DNA from: UBA5072 sp041737175 | GTDB taxonomy: Bacteria > Bacteroidota > Bacteroidia > Bacteroidales > UBA10428 | Reading direction: 5' to 3' | Assembly: GCA_041737175.1 (NCBI GenBank) | Contig: JBGSSF010000009.1 | Span: 1-64,000 of the forward strand | Length of the DNA stretch: 64,000 bases | In this document: positions 34,272 through 44,001 of the stretch, one piece after another | How the letters are laid out: each line of letters opens with the position of its first letter | Numbering within the stretch: position 1 is the first letter of the stretch | Translations under genes and position numbers: made by a program | Notes under the pieces: model-generated | Told to the model about the DNA's origin: nothing | The model's database searches: none | Seen by the model: only the letters and a program-made list of their open reading frames with translations

Positions 34272-35585
34272 ATGCCTGGCAGACCAGTCAAAAAGGAAAT
34301 TGTCAACGTAGTTACGCTGGGTTGCTCCAAGAATATCGTTGATTCAGAATACCTGCTGAAACTAATTGAATCAAACCAGCTGTTAATCAGGCACAATGAT
34401 GAATCCTTTGATGCGAAAACTGTCATTATCAACACTTGCGGGTTCATCAAGGATGCCAAACAGGAATCCATTGATACGATCCTGCGATATATCAGGGCCA
34501 GGGAGTCAGGGTTGATCAAACGGGTTTATGTGATGGGCTGCCTGTCGGAACGTTACAAAAAAGATCTTGAGAAGGAAATTCCTGATGTAGATAAGTATTT
34601 TGGTGTTAATGATTTAGAATCGATCATTAAACATCTTGATTTAACTTATAAACCTCCCTTGCCGGGAGAGCGAGTATTGACAACGCCGGGACATTATGCC
34701 TATCTGAAGATTTCCGAAGGATGCGACAGAAAGTGTTCATTTTGCGCAATTCCCCTGATCCGTGGCAGGCATAAATCCTTTCCCCATGAATATCTGGTGG
34801 ATGAAGCACGCGCTTTGGCAGGTAAAGGCGTCAGGGAGCTGATACTGATCTCCCAGGATCTGACATCTTATGGGATAGATATTTATAAAAAGCAGGCATT
34901 ACCTGATTTGCTGAGGGCGCTGTGCGATGTCAGCGGCATTGAATGGATCCGGTTGCATTACGCTTATCCGGCCGGCTTTCCAAGGGAGGTCATCGAGATC
35001 ATGAAGGATCATGAGAAGATCTGCAGGTATCTTGATATTCCTTTTCAGCACAACAGTGATGCTGTTCTGAAGAAGATGCGCAGGGGACACAGCCGTAAAC
35101 AGAACTACGAACTGATCGATTACATCAGGAAGGAATTACCGGATATCGCTTTGAGAACTACCGTGATGACAGGACATCCCGGTGAGACCGAAAAAGATTT
35201 CATAGCGCTCAGGGACTTTGTTGAACAGGTTGAATTTGACCGCCTTGGAGTTTTTACGTATTCCGAAGAAGAGGACACCTGGGGTGCACTGAACCTGAAA
35301 GACCTGATACCTGAAAAAGTGAAAAAAGAACGGGCCGATGCACTTATGCACTTACAACAATCAATATCTAAAAAATTGAATATAAGAAAAATAGGGCATT
35401 CATTTAAAGTATTGATTGACGGTAGGGAAGGGGAGTACTACATAGGCCGAACGTCCTCCGACTCTCCTGAGGTAGATAATGAAACCCTCATTCCCGCCCG
35501 GGGAATTGAGCTTAAACAGGGCAATTTCTACCAGGTACGCATTACCGGTGCCGAGGATTTTGATTTATACGCCGAGATTATTTAG
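34272..35585 (+). CDS. rimO: Ribosomal protein S12 methylthiotransferase
   Basis: 437 residues from MPGRPVKKEIVNVVTLGCSK; the open frame extends further upstream but overlaps the permease. The N-terminal UPF0004 domain supplies three cluster cysteines (TLGCSKN, NTCGFI, GCLSERY). The radical SAM domain has CDRKCSFCAIPLIRGRHKS (C-x3-C-x2-C), and a C-terminal TRAM domain (about the last 65 residues) binds the target. The RimO-type FQHNSDAVLKKMRRGH is present, so it modifies Asp of S12 rather than tRNA (MiaB). Its stop directly abuts the stop of clpC on the other strand. Confidence 0.94.
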   Translation: MPGRPVKKEIVNVVTLGCSKNIVDSEYLLKLIESNQLLIRHNDESFDAKTVIINTCGFIKDAKQESIDTILRYIRARESGLIKRVYVMGCLSERYKKDLEKEIPDVDKYFGVNDLESIIKHLDLTYKPPLPGERVLTTPGHYAYLKISEGCDRKCSFCAIPLIRGRHKSFPHEYLVDEARALAGKGVRELILISQDLTSYGIDIYKKQALPDLLRALCDVSGIEWIRLHYAYPAGFPREVIEIMKDHEKICRYLDIPFQHNSDAVLKKMRRGHSRKQNYELIDYIRKELPDIALRTTVMTGHPGETEKDFIALRDFVEQVEFDRLGVFTYSEEEDTWGALNLKDLIPEKVKKERADALMHLQQSISKKLNIRKIGHSFKVLIDGREGEYYIGRTSSDSPEVDNETLIPARGIELKQGNFYQVRITGAEDFDLYAEII

Positions 35586-38159
35586 CTATTGCTCTGTCTC
35601 TTCTGTATCAGTAAAGGTGGCGTCTGCGGCTTCTTCCACGTGAATAACCTTCATGGCCACTTCTTCCTTCTTCTTGTTAAAGCTGATGGCAATGGTGTCA
35701 CCTTCCTGCATATTTGACTTAATAATCACCTCAGCCATCGGATCTTCGAGGTATTTTTGAATAGCACGTTTCAGCGGTCTGGCGCCAAACTGAATATCAT
35801 AACCCTTTTCAGCGATAAAGTCCTTGGCCGTTTCGGTCATTTTTATACGAAAGCCCATGGCCAGTATTCGTTTATAGAGCCCCTGCAATTCAATATCAAT
35901 GATTTTGTGAATATCTTCCCGGGTGAGGGTATTAAATATCACCACGTCGTCGATACGATTCAGAAACTCAGGTGAAAAGGCTTTCTTCAGGGCGTTTTGA
36001 ATGACGCTTCTTGTATACTCATTGGAGGTTTCCTGCTTTGTTTTGGTGGTGAAACCCACACCCTGTCCAAAATCCTTTAGTTGCCTTGTGCCGATGTTGG
36101 ATGTCATGATCACGATGGTATTCCTGAAATCAACGCGCCGGCCCAGGCTGTCGGTAAGCTGACCTTCATCCAGAACCTGCAATAGGATGTTGTAGACATC
36201 CGGGTGGGCTTTCTCGATTTCATCCAGCAGAACAACGCTATAGGGACGTCTTCTGACCTTTTCTGTAAGCTGTCCACCTTCTTCATATCCGATATATCCC
36301 GGAGGTGCGCCAACCAGTCGCGACACGGAAAATTTCTCCATGTATTCACTCATGTCAATCCGGATCAGGTTGTTGGGCGAATCAAACAGATACTGGGCAA
36401 GGACTTTTGCAAGCTGGGTTTTGCCAACCCCTGTGGGTCCCAGAAAAATAAACGTACCGATGGGTTTATTCGGGTCCTTCAGTCCGGCCCGGTTTCGCTG
36501 GATTGATTTCACAACCTTTTCAATGGCCTCATCCTGTCCGATTACACTGCCTCTCAATTCCTGACCCATTTTCAACAGACGCTGGCCTTCCTCAAGCGCA
36601 ATGCGCTGCACTGGAACGCCGGTCATCATGGCCACCACTTCAGCCACCTTATCCGCATCGACCACCTGGCGATTGCGGGTCAATTCCTTTTCCCATTTCA
36701 GTTTTTCATCCTCGAGCATTTCCAGGAATTCCTTTTCCTTATCCCTGAAACTGGCAGCTTTTTCGAAATTCTGATTCTTAACCGCTTTTATTTTCTCTTT
36801 TTTGGTCTCTTCGATGTGTTTCTCCAGCTCAATAATTTTTTCAGGTACATGAATGTTGGAGATGTGCACCCTGGAACCGGATTCATCCAGGGCATCAATG
36901 GCTTTATCCGGAAGATGCCTGTCGGAAATGTACCTGTTTGTAAGTTTTACACAGGCATCAATTGCCTCCGGTGTATAAATCACATTGTGATGGTCTTCAT
37001 ATCTTTCCTTGACATTGTTCAGGATCTCTGTGGTTTCTTCAGGCGAGGTAGGTTCAACCATGACCTTCTGAAACCGGCGTTCCAGTGCTCCGTCCTTTTC
37101 AATATGTTGCCGGTACTCATCAAGAGTTGTGGCCCCGATGCACTGAATATCCCCTCGTGCAAGGGCAGGTTTAAGCATGTTGGCAGCATCGAGCGACCCG
37201 GTAGCGCCGCCAGCGCCGACAATGGTGTGGATCTCATCAATAAACAATACTATGCTGGAGGTTTTAGAAAGCTCATTGAGTATGGCTTTCATGCGCTCTT
37301 CAAACTGTCCGCGGTATTTTGTCCCGGCGACAATGGCAGCCAGGTCCAGTGTAACCACCCGTTTACCGAAAAGCACCCGGGAAACTTTCTTTTGAATGAT
37401 CCTCAAAGCAAGACCTTCAACGATAGCTGATTTACCAACGCCTGGTTCGCCGATCAGAATAGGGTTGTTTTTCTTGCGGCGGCTCAGAATCTGGGCCAGC
37501 CTTTCAATCTCCTTTTCACGACCTACTATCGGATCAAGCCGGTCTTCCTCGGCAGCCTTGGTAAGGTCAACACCGAAATTATCGAGAACCGGCGTATCGG
37601 AATTCGATTTGGCACCCGATTCGGGATTGCTTCCCTTGCCACCCTGAGAACCGAATGTTCCCATGGGTTCATCATCTTCATGCGGGTAATCCGAACGGGG
37701 TTCATTGTCCTCGGAATCGGCCATGTGTTCATTCAGTAATTCCCTGCGGACCTTTTCGTAATCAACGCTGTGATCAAACATGACCCTGGAAACAGGAGCA
37801 TTCTCATCCTTGATGATGGCCAGGAGGAGATGACCTGTATCGATCGTATTTTTTTTCATGGATTTGGCCTCCAGGTAAACCAGTTTCAGGATTCTTTCCG
37901 AGGTTTTCAGCAGCGGTACGTTTTCCGAGTCTGTTACTTTGATTGGTCCCGCAGGTGTAATGATCACCTCAATATCCTTTTTGAGCTGATATAGATTAAC
38001 TCCCAGGGAAACCAGAATATCAATTGCCACCCCTTCGCCTTCACGCAATATGCCAAGCAGAAGATGCTCCGGAGCTATTTCATTGTTTCCGAGTCGGATG
38101 GCTTCTTCTTTGCTAAAGGAAAGTACATCTTTTATTCTTTGTGAGAACTTAGCATCCAT
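35586..38159 (-). CDS. clpC: ClpC-type AAA+ chaperone ATPase of the Clp protease
   Basis: 857 residues from MDAKFSQRIKDVLSFSKEEA; a GTG three codons upstream is less likely. Order: two N-terminal Clp_N repeats (about 1-150), an acidic linker, AAA1 with GEPGVGKSA and LFIDEIHTIVGAG, a middle domain with the UVR motif NQNFEKAASFRDKEKEF that separates ClpC from ClpB, and AAA2 with GPTGVGKTQLAK and VLLDEIEKAHPDV. It unfolds substrates for ClpP; clpP is not in the window. It is divergent from gyrA, with promoter motifs on both strands in the gap. Confidence 0.94.
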   Translation of the reverse strand: MDAKFSQRIKDVLSFSKEEAIRLGNNEIAPEHLLLGILREGEGVAIDILVSLGVNLYQLKKDIEVIITPAGPIKVTDSENVPLLKTSERILKLVYLEAKSMKKNTIDTGHLLLAIIKDENAPVSRVMFDHSVDYEKVRRELLNEHMADSEDNEPRSDYPHEDDEPMGTFGSQGGKGSNPESGAKSNSDTPVLDNFGVDLTKAAEEDRLDPIVGREKEIERLAQILSRRKKNNPILIGEPGVGKSAIVEGLALRIIQKKVSRVLFGKRVVTLDLAAIVAGTKYRGQFEERMKAILNELSKTSSIVLFIDEIHTIVGAGGATGSLDAANMLKPALARGDIQCIGATTLDEYRQHIEKDGALERRFQKVMVEPTSPEETTEILNNVKERYEDHHNVIYTPEAIDACVKLTNRYISDRHLPDKAIDALDESGSRVHISNIHVPEKIIELEKHIEETKKEKIKAVKNQNFEKAASFRDKEKEFLEMLEDEKLKWEKELTRNRQVVDADKVAEVVAMMTGVPVQRIALEEGQRLLKMGQELRGSVIGQDEAIEKVVKSIQRNRAGLKDPNKPIGTFIFLGPTGVGKTQLAKVLAQYLFDSPNNLIRIDMSEYMEKFSVSRLVGAPPGYIGYEEGGQLTEKVRRRPYSVVLLDEIEKAHPDVYNILLQVLDEGQLTDSLGRRVDFRNTIVIMTSNIGTRQLKDFGQGVGFTTKTKQETSNEYTRSVIQNALKKAFSPEFLNRIDDVVIFNTLTREDIHKIIDIELQGLYKRILAMGFRIKMTETAKDFIAEKGYDIQFGARPLKRAIQKYLEDPMAEVIIKSNMQEGDTIAISFNKKKEEVAMKVIHVEEAADATFTDTEETEQ

Positions 38160-38202
38160 AATTACCACGATTCTTTTCTTGTTAACACTGTAATCCGTTG
38201 CG

Positions 38203-38210
38203 CAAATATA
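38203..38210 (-). promoter_or_regulatory. -7 promoter element of clpC
   Basis: TATATTTG on the minus strand, 43 bases upstream of the clpC ATG. Confidence 0.5.
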
Positions 38211-38290
38211 CGAATTAATTGGAAACCGTTTTTAACAGCTTTTGTTAATATAAACAGCCCAAAAAAAACGGTTAAACGGCAATAATTACC

Positions 38291-38298
38291 TACTTTTG
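38291..38298 (+). promoter_or_regulatory. -7 promoter element of gyrA
   Basis: TACTTTTG, 53 bases upstream of the gyrA ATG, in the clpC-gyrA divergent region. Confidence 0.5.
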
Positions 38299-38351
38299 CT
38301 GCCTGCCTTCCGTGAAGGTATTTTAGAAAATCAAAACCGTTATAAAACAAC

Positions 38352-40856
38352 ATGGCTGAAGGAGAAAAGATTATACAGGTCAATATTGAAGAGGAGATGA
38401 AGTCGGCTTACATCGATTATTCGATGTCGGTTATCGTTTCACGGGCCTTGCCGGATGTTCGGGATGGCCTGAAACCCGTGCACCGTCGCGTTCTCTTCGG
38501 AATGCAGGATCTAGGTGTGTTTGCCAACCGTTCGTACAAGAAATCCGCCCGTATCGTGGGAGAGGTGCTCGGCAAGTATCATCCGCACGGTGATACTTCC
38601 GTTTATGATGCCATGGTGAGAATGGCGCAGGATTGGTCACTTAGGTATCCTCTTGTGGAAGGTCAGGGAAATTTCGGCTCCATGGACGGCGACAATCCTG
38701 CCGCAATGAGGTACACCGAAGCCAGGCTTCGAAAAATCGCAGAAGAAATGCTGGCTGATATCGATAAGAGCACTGTGGATTTCCAGTTTAATTTCGATGA
38801 TACCTTGCAGGAGCCTGTGGTACTTCCTTCCCGGATACCCAATCTGCTCATCAATGGGGCATCGGGTATTGCCGTAGGTATGGCAACCAATATGCCGCCA
38901 CACAACCTCACCGAGGTTTGCAAAGCCATTTCCGCCTATATCGACAATCCGGAAATCACCACCGAAGAGCTGATGGTTTATGTCAAAGGTCCGGATTTTC
39001 CCACGGGTGGCATCATTTATGGCCAGCTGGGCATCAAGGAGGCATTTGAAACCGGAAGGGGACGGATCGTAATGCGCGCTGCCACTGAAATTGAAATCAC
39101 TTCCAGTGGACGTGAGGTCATCATTGTCAGGGAAATTCCCTACCAGGTGAACAAGGCTGAAATGATCCGCAAAATTGCCGAATTGATCAATGAAAAGAAA
39201 TTGGACGGAATTTCCTACATCAACGATGAATCGGACCGGACAGGCATGCGGATTGTGATCATCTGCAAGAAGGAGGCCCAGTCGAGCGTTGTGCTGAATA
39301 ACCTCTTCAAACTAACCCAGCTGCAGACTGCATTTAACGTTAACAACATCGCCCTTGTGCACGGAAGGCCCAAACTTCTTACCCTGAAGCAAAGCATCAG
39401 GTATTTCGTTGAACACAGGCATGAAGTGGTAGTAAGACGCACACAGTTTGACCTTGAAGAATCCGAGAAGAAAGCGCACATCCTCGAAGGATTGCTGATC
39501 GCCCTGGATAACCTCGATGCCGTGATCAGCCTCATCCGGGGTTCAAAAACCCCCGATGAAGCCAAAGACGGTTTGGTGGCGACTTTTAGCCTCACCGAAA
39601 TCCAGGCCAAGGCCATACTTGAAATGCGGCTGCAAAGGCTTACCGGACTGGAAAGGGAGAAGATCAAGCAGGAATATGAAGAATTGCAAAAGCTGATTAC
39701 TTATTTAAAGAGCCTGCTTGCTGATGAAAGCATGAGGATGCAGGTGATCAAGGATGAGCTTGCTGATCTTATTGAGAATTATGGCGACGAGCGGCGTACC
39801 GCAATTGTTCCCGATGCAGGAGAGTTCAATCCCGAAGATTTTTATGCAGATGATGACATGATCATCACCGTTTCCCACATGGGATATATCAAGCGTACAC
39901 CCTTAACCGAATTCCGCACGCAACAGCGGGGTGGTAAAGGTTCCAAAGGCAGTGAGACGCGTGATGAAGATTATCTCGAACACATGTACCATGCTACCAT
40001 GCATAATACCATGCTGTTCTTTACAGAGAAAGGCAGATGTTTCTGGCTTAAGGTTTATGAAATTCCGGAAGGGACCAAAACCTCTAAGGGCAGGGCAATT
40101 CAGAATCTTCTGAGCGTTGACTCCGGCGACAAGGTGAAAGCCTTTATCAATTTGAAAAGCCTGGAGGACCAGGATTACATATCCAATAACTTTATTGTGC
40201 TTTGTACGCTGAAAGGCGTAATTAAAAAAACTTCCCTGGAAGCTTATTCACGGCCACGGCAGAACGGCATAAATGCCATCAATATCCGGGAAGGGGATAG
40301 CTTGCTCGAAGCGCAGCTGACAGACGGCAACAACGAAATCATCCTGGCAGTCAGGTCGGGTAAAGCCATCCGTTTTAATGAAAAAACCGTGAGACCCATG
40401 GGAAGAACTGCTTCCGGCGTCAGGGGTATTAAATTCGGCAAACCTATGGATGAGGTAGTCGGCATGATATGCATTCAGGATCAGGCAACTACCATCCTGG
40501 TGGTATCCGAAAACGGCTATGGCAAGCGCACTGAGCTTGAGGACTACAGAATCACCAACAGGGGAGGCAAGGGGGTTAAAACCATCAACATTACTGAAAA
40601 GACAGGTCCATTGATCGCCATCAAAGCGGTGTCCGACAAGGATGACCTTATGATCATTAACAAATCGGGCCTCACCATCCGCCTTGCAATAGCCAATCTC
40701 AGGCTGATGGGCAGGGCAACGCAGGGTGTCAGGCTGATTAATATATCGAGTGGTGACTCCATTGCCGCGGTAACGGATGTGGTTGGTTCAGCCGAATCAG
40801 CAGAGGATAAAGACACTGAAGATTCTTCGGATGAAAATGACAATTCAACTGCTTAA
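38352..40856 (+). CDS. gyrA: DNA gyrase subunit A
   Basis: 834 residues. The active-site tyrosine is Y121 in AAMRYTEARL; the quinolone region reads HPHGDTSVYDAMVRMAQ, with Thr82 and Asp86 at the positions equal to E. coli Ser83 and Asp87. The C-terminal beta-pinwheel is present, and the GyrA box appears as QQRGGKGSKG (about residue 525), which marks gyrase rather than topoisomerase IV. The last ~30 residues are acidic (SAEDKDTEDSSDENDN). gyrB is not in the window. Confidence 0.96.
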   Translation: MAEGEKIIQVNIEEEMKSAYIDYSMSVIVSRALPDVRDGLKPVHRRVLFGMQDLGVFANRSYKKSARIVGEVLGKYHPHGDTSVYDAMVRMAQDWSLRYPLVEGQGNFGSMDGDNPAAMRYTEARLRKIAEEMLADIDKSTVDFQFNFDDTLQEPVVLPSRIPNLLINGASGIAVGMATNMPPHNLTEVCKAISAYIDNPEITTEELMVYVKGPDFPTGGIIYGQLGIKEAFETGRGRIVMRAATEIEITSSGREVIIVREIPYQVNKAEMIRKIAELINEKKLDGISYINDESDRTGMRIVIICKKEAQSSVVLNNLFKLTQLQTAFNVNNIALVHGRPKLLTLKQSIRYFVEHRHEVVVRRTQFDLEESEKKAHILEGLLIALDNLDAVISLIRGSKTPDEAKDGLVATFSLTEIQAKAILEMRLQRLTGLEREKIKQEYEELQKLITYLKSLLADESMRMQVIKDELADLIENYGDERRTAIVPDAGEFNPEDFYADDDMIITVSHMGYIKRTPLTEFRTQQRGGKGSKGSETRDEDYLEHMYHATMHNTMLFFTEKGRCFWLKVYEIPEGTKTSKGRAIQNLLSVDSGDKVKAFINLKSLEDQDYISNNFIVLCTLKGVIKKTSLEAYSRPRQNGINAINIREGDSLLEAQLTDGNNEIILAVRSGKAIRFNEKTVRPMGRTASGVRGIKFGKPMDEVVGMICIQDQATTILVVSENGYGKRTELEDYRITNRGGKGVKTINITEKTGPLIAIKAVSDKDDLMIINKSGLTIRLAIANLRLMGRATQGVRLINISSGDSIAAVTDVVGSAESAEDKDTEDSSDENDNSTA

Positions 40857-40869
40857 TATTCTGTCATTT

Positions 40870-40913
40870 TTTGGACAATAGATAAATTGAAATTATATTT
40901 GGCAGTATTTTTG
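40870..40913 (+). promoter_or_regulatory. Strong Bacteroidota promoter before the TPR gene
   Basis: TTTG (40870-40873), exactly 20 bases, then TATATTTG (40894-40901), a full match to the -33/-7 consensus. A second TATTTTTG follows at 40906-40913. Confidence 0.7.
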
Positions 40914-40963
40914 ATAATAACCATTAAACATTACTTATAATAAATTTTTAAAAACGAATTACG

Positions 40964-42265
40964 ATGAAGCGAATTAGTTTGTTTCTTATTGCGATGTTCC
41001 TCTTTGCCGGTTTCAGTATGAAGGCCCAGGCACCTGCAGCAGCAGGTTCAGTGCTGAATTACGCAGGTTTAGAGAACAAATTGAAGAAGAGTGATGCTGA
41101 CATTCTGGATGCCAAGAAAAACATCAAAGCCAAGACCTGGACCAGTCGCGCACAACTGTTAATAGATATTTTTAATATCAATAACGACTTGCTTCGTGTG
41201 GGTATGGATCAGACGAATGCAAAGATCTTTTACAAGGAGCCCAAGGAAGTCCAGACTTTACAGGAGGGTGGTGATCAGATTGAAGTTCTTGTCTATGAGC
41301 GGGTCAATTTAAAATTCAGGAACGGCGCTCTGGAGAGTTGGACTGAAACCAAGAAGATCCATGAAACTCCCCTCGAAGAAGCCAAAAAAGCAATTGATGA
41401 AGCCATTAAACTGAATGGTGACGGGAAAGCCAACGCTGACATTGTTGCAGCGATCAATAATCTGAAGATTGCCTTTGAAACCAATGCAGTCAGTGCTTAC
41501 GAAAGAAAGGAATTCAAGATTTCCTATGACAACTTTATGGAGATACTGAATCTTAATAAACTTCCCCTGATGAACAACAGGATTGATACTGTTGATATTT
41601 ATTTTGCCGGCAGGGCAGCGCTTGAAAACAAAGACTATCCGGAAGCTGTCAGACTTTTTGGGGAAGCAGCTGCTTACAACTACAATGATCCATTCCTTTT
41701 TGTATTTCGCAAACAGGCTTTATTTGCCAATGGTGATACTGCAACCGGCGTGCAAGTGATCAATGACGGTTTCAACAAGTTTCCCAACCATCAATCTATC
41801 ATGATTGAACTGATCAATTACTACCTGACCAGCAATCAGAGCGATGAAGCCCTGCGGTTACTCGGAGTTGCCAAAGCCAATGATCCTCAGAATGTTTCCT
41901 ATACCTTTGCAGAAGGATCTCTGTACGATAAGATGGGTAAATTCGAAGATGCAGAAAGAGCCTACAAGACCTGCATTGAAATGGATCCCAACTTTTACAA
42001 TGGATATTACAACCTGGGTGTAATTTATTTCAACAGGGCAGTAAAGATCTATGAAGATGCATCCAGGATATCGGATAACACCGAATTTGAAAAAATGCAG
42101 GTTCAGGGAGACGATGCGCTGAAGTCAGCCATTCCTTACATGCAAAAAGCGAGTCAGATTGATCCGACCGACAGATATTCACTGGAGACCTTAAAAACCA
42201 TTTTCTACCGTTTGAAAATGACCGAGGAATACCAGGTTGTTGTTGATAAATTAAACGCTCTGTAA
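40964..42265 (+). CDS. Secreted tetratricopeptide-repeat protein
   Basis: 433 residues with signal peptide MKRISLFLIAMFLFAGFSMK. The N-terminal ~170 residues contain a helical region (LKKSDADILDAKKNIKAKTW). From ~175 there are TPRs, such as YFAGRAALENKDYPEAVRLF, YTFAEGSLYDKMGKFEDAER and YYNLGVIYFNRAVKIYEDA. Abundant periplasmic TPR proteins of this kind are common in Bacteroidota; the partner is unknown. It has the best promoter in the window, suggesting high expression, and ends in a hairpin. Confidence 0.8.
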   Translation: MKRISLFLIAMFLFAGFSMKAQAPAAAGSVLNYAGLENKLKKSDADILDAKKNIKAKTWTSRAQLLIDIFNINNDLLRVGMDQTNAKIFYKEPKEVQTLQEGGDQIEVLVYERVNLKFRNGALESWTETKKIHETPLEEAKKAIDEAIKLNGDGKANADIVAAINNLKIAFETNAVSAYERKEFKISYDNFMEILNLNKLPLMNNRIDTVDIYFAGRAALENKDYPEAVRLFGEAAAYNYNDPFLFVFRKQALFANGDTATGVQVINDGFNKFPNHQSIMIELINYYLTSNQSDEALRLLGVAKANDPQNVSYTFAEGSLYDKMGKFEDAERAYKTCIEMDPNFYNGYYNLGVIYFNRAVKIYEDASRISDNTEFEKMQVQGDDALKSAIPYMQKASQIDPTDRYSLETLKTIFYRLKMTEEYQVVVDKLNAL

Positions 42266-42273
42266 CATATAAA

Positions 42274-42303
42274 AAAGGGAAGTGATGATCGCTTCCCTTT
42301 ATT
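42274..42303 (+). terminator. Hairpin after the TPR gene
   Basis: AAAGGGAAG / CTTCCCTTT (9-bp stem) with a 9-base loop, 9 bases after the stop. The T-run is short, so termination strength is uncertain. Confidence 0.55.
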
Positions 42304-42385
42304 TCAAACTATTCTATTTAACATAATATTAATTATGGGACAATTGAGTGTGGGTTTGTGTGTGGGTGTGGGTGTGAAGAAAAGT

Positions 42386-42460
42386 GACTTCGGTTTCCTG
42401 CCGAAGTCCTATACTAATTCTATATAATTGTTATCTAAAACCCCGGCCTGAAGGCCGGGG
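42386..42460. repeat. Two GC-rich palindromes (REP-like)
   Basis: GACTTCGG / CCGAAGTC (42386-42408) and CCCCGGCC-TGAA-GGCCGGGG (42441-42460). The second shares the 'GCCTGAAGGC' core seen beside the RAYT-like gene at 5.2 kb. A GT-rich run (GTGTGGGT units) precedes them at 42348-42376. No gene is seen from 42304 to 42865. Confidence 0.7.
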
Positions 42461-42540
42461 CTATTGAATGCTCTTCGGTGGAGGATTTGTCACTGCCGTT
42501 CACTTTCCCAAAATCACTGCACTTTTGATTCCTGTTTACA

Positions 42541-42862
42541 ACAGGCCGCAGCTACGCCGCTTCAGTCCTACACATCATCATAATACGCTACAAACAGGTC
42601 AGCCCTCCGGGCTTACTGCAATAAGTGAATGAAATTGTTAAATTATATTAGCAATCGCCGTGTGTGTTGGGCGTCCACGAACGGCGCAGAAAATCGGGGC
42701 GCACGGCCTTTGTTAGCGTTGGCCTTGCGCGACAAGGGCGAGCCCGATTTTTTCGTTCGTGGTGATTTTTTCTGTTTCTCTTTTGTATGGCAGACAAAAG
42801 AGAAAGGCATGGTAGTTCGTGGAACAGGCTTAGCCTGGTAATATAGATCCGACCAAGGCACA
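42541..42862. repeat. Large palindromic repeat element, copy A
   Basis: Contains nested inverted repeats: CCACGAACG (42675) / CGTTCGTGG (42754), AAAATCGGG (42690) / CCCGATTTT (42743) and CCTTG-CGCGA-CAAGG (42723-42737), followed by a 12-bp hairpin TTTCTCTTTTGT / ACAAAAGAGAAA (42775-42805). Flanking parts (GCAGCTACGCCGCTTCAGTC, CAGCCCTCCGGGCTTACTGC, ATAGATCCGACCAAGG) recur in copy B. An open frame across it is a by-product of the GC-rich repeat. Confidence 0.8.
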
Positions 42863-42865
42863 GCC

Positions 42866-43264
42866 TTGGCCGAACGGGGATTGCCTGCTCAGATCATTTC
42901 TCCAGCAACGAAGGAAATAGATCCATCAGGCCGGGACAGCATAGCAAAGCCCATTCAATGGAAACAAGATACTGTTGTACTGGATGAAGCAGTTATTCTT
43001 CCTTACAATAATTATGAAAGTTTCAAACAAGCTTTTATCAATCTGGAAACTGACAAACAGTTGGAATTTAATATGATCAATAATTGGAAGCTGGTCAGTA
43101 AACAAATAGAAATGGGTGTAAATCCGGATATGGATGCTTTTGCCAATTATCGCAACAAGTTTACTTACAATCTGATCCGATGGATTTATTTTGTTTTCCT
43201 CTGCGCCTGGCAAGGGTATTCCTTTAATTCCATGGATAAAAAAAATAATGGATTAAAGGAGTAG
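42866..43264 (+). pseudogene. Gene remnant between the two repeat copies
   Basis: An open frame whose central part (VVLDEAVILPYNNYESFKQA, then AFANYRNKFTYNL) looks like the tail of a Bacteroidota hypothetical protein with a 'V-LP-Y-x-YE-FK-AF' pattern. Its first ~20 residues come from the repeat element, and the end lacks a natural domain boundary. No ribosome binding site or promoter is visible. Best read as a fragment left by repeat insertion; I do not assign a function. Confidence 0.4.
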
Positions 43265-43358
43265 CAAAAAGCATTTGCAATGGCCTGGCCACTACCCGAT
43301 TTTTGAAAATGGAGTCTACTCCCCTGCCGGTTATGTTTTAAGTTCTGCCTATGATGGA

Positions 43359-43535
43359 ACAGGACGCAGCTACGCCGCTTCAGTCCTGCACATCATCATA
43401 ATATGCTACCAACAGGTCAGCCCTCCGGGCTTACTGCAATGTGTGTTGGGCGTCCACGAATGGCGCAGAAAATCGGGGCGTATGGTAGTGCATGGAACAG
43501 ACAAAGCCTGGTAACATAGATCCGACCAAGGCGCA
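43359..43535. repeat. Large palindromic repeat element, copy B (deleted form)
   Basis: Same order of blocks as copy A (GCAGCTACGCCGCTTCAGTC, CAGCCCTCCGGGCTTACTGC, GTGTGTTGGGCGTCCACGAA, ATAGATCCGACCAAGG), but lacking the ~37 bases before GTGTGTTGGG and about 108 bases of the palindrome's 3' half, so the hairpin can no longer form. It ends 3 bases before the next gene. Confidence 0.8.
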
Positions 43536-43537
43536 AA

Positions 43538-43783
43538 CTATCTTGAAAGATTAGGGCCATTGGCCTTTACTTTCCTAAACTTAAGTTTACTTTTTATTTT
43601 GTCCCAAAAACTTCTGCCTAAGATAAATAGACTTAGATAAAACAATATCTCGCCCGCAATTATCAATCCTGTTGTGATCCCTGCGATCTGTATTTTTGAC
43701 AAACCGAGCCATGGGACAATTAATATCATTAAAAACGATAGGCACGAAATCAGTAATAAAATATATCCGATTGTTCTTAGCAT
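43538..43783 (-). CDS. Small membrane protein (transporter-suffix-like)
   Basis: 81 residues with two long hydrophobic helices (YILLLISCLSFLMILIVPWL and GITTGLIIAGEILFYLSLFI) and a basic C-terminus (KIKSKLKFRKVK). The pattern LGLS...G...AGEI..L....LG..F...IKSK resembles the family called 'transporter suffix domain' proteins, whose role is unknown to me. The stop lies at the edge of repeat copy B. An alternative overlapping frame (43587-43796) is less protein-like. Confidence 0.6.
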   Translation of the reverse strand: MLRTIGYILLLISCLSFLMILIVPWLGLSKIQIAGITTGLIIAGEILFYLSLFILGRSFWDKIKSKLKFRKVKANGPNLSR

Positions 43784-44001
43784 GTTCGATTAACAAAGAT
43801 TCGAATCATTGGTTCTAAATTCTAATTTATTAAACTCATCTAATCGTTATTTAAACAGGAAATCACGTCTTCACTGAAATATGGTTCTTGATGAACCCAA
43901 AACATATTCAGCGAGTGAGTGCGTGTGGTGCGACTTAAATGAACCATCAGTTTTAATGTATGTTTATATTTTAGAGTTAATCATCCAAAAGTAGGATCAA
44001 C

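Noticed and set aside
42629..42841. Open frame of 70 codons across repeat copy A
   Set aside because: It runs through nested inverted repeats and has no protein-like pattern; it is explained by the palindromic element.
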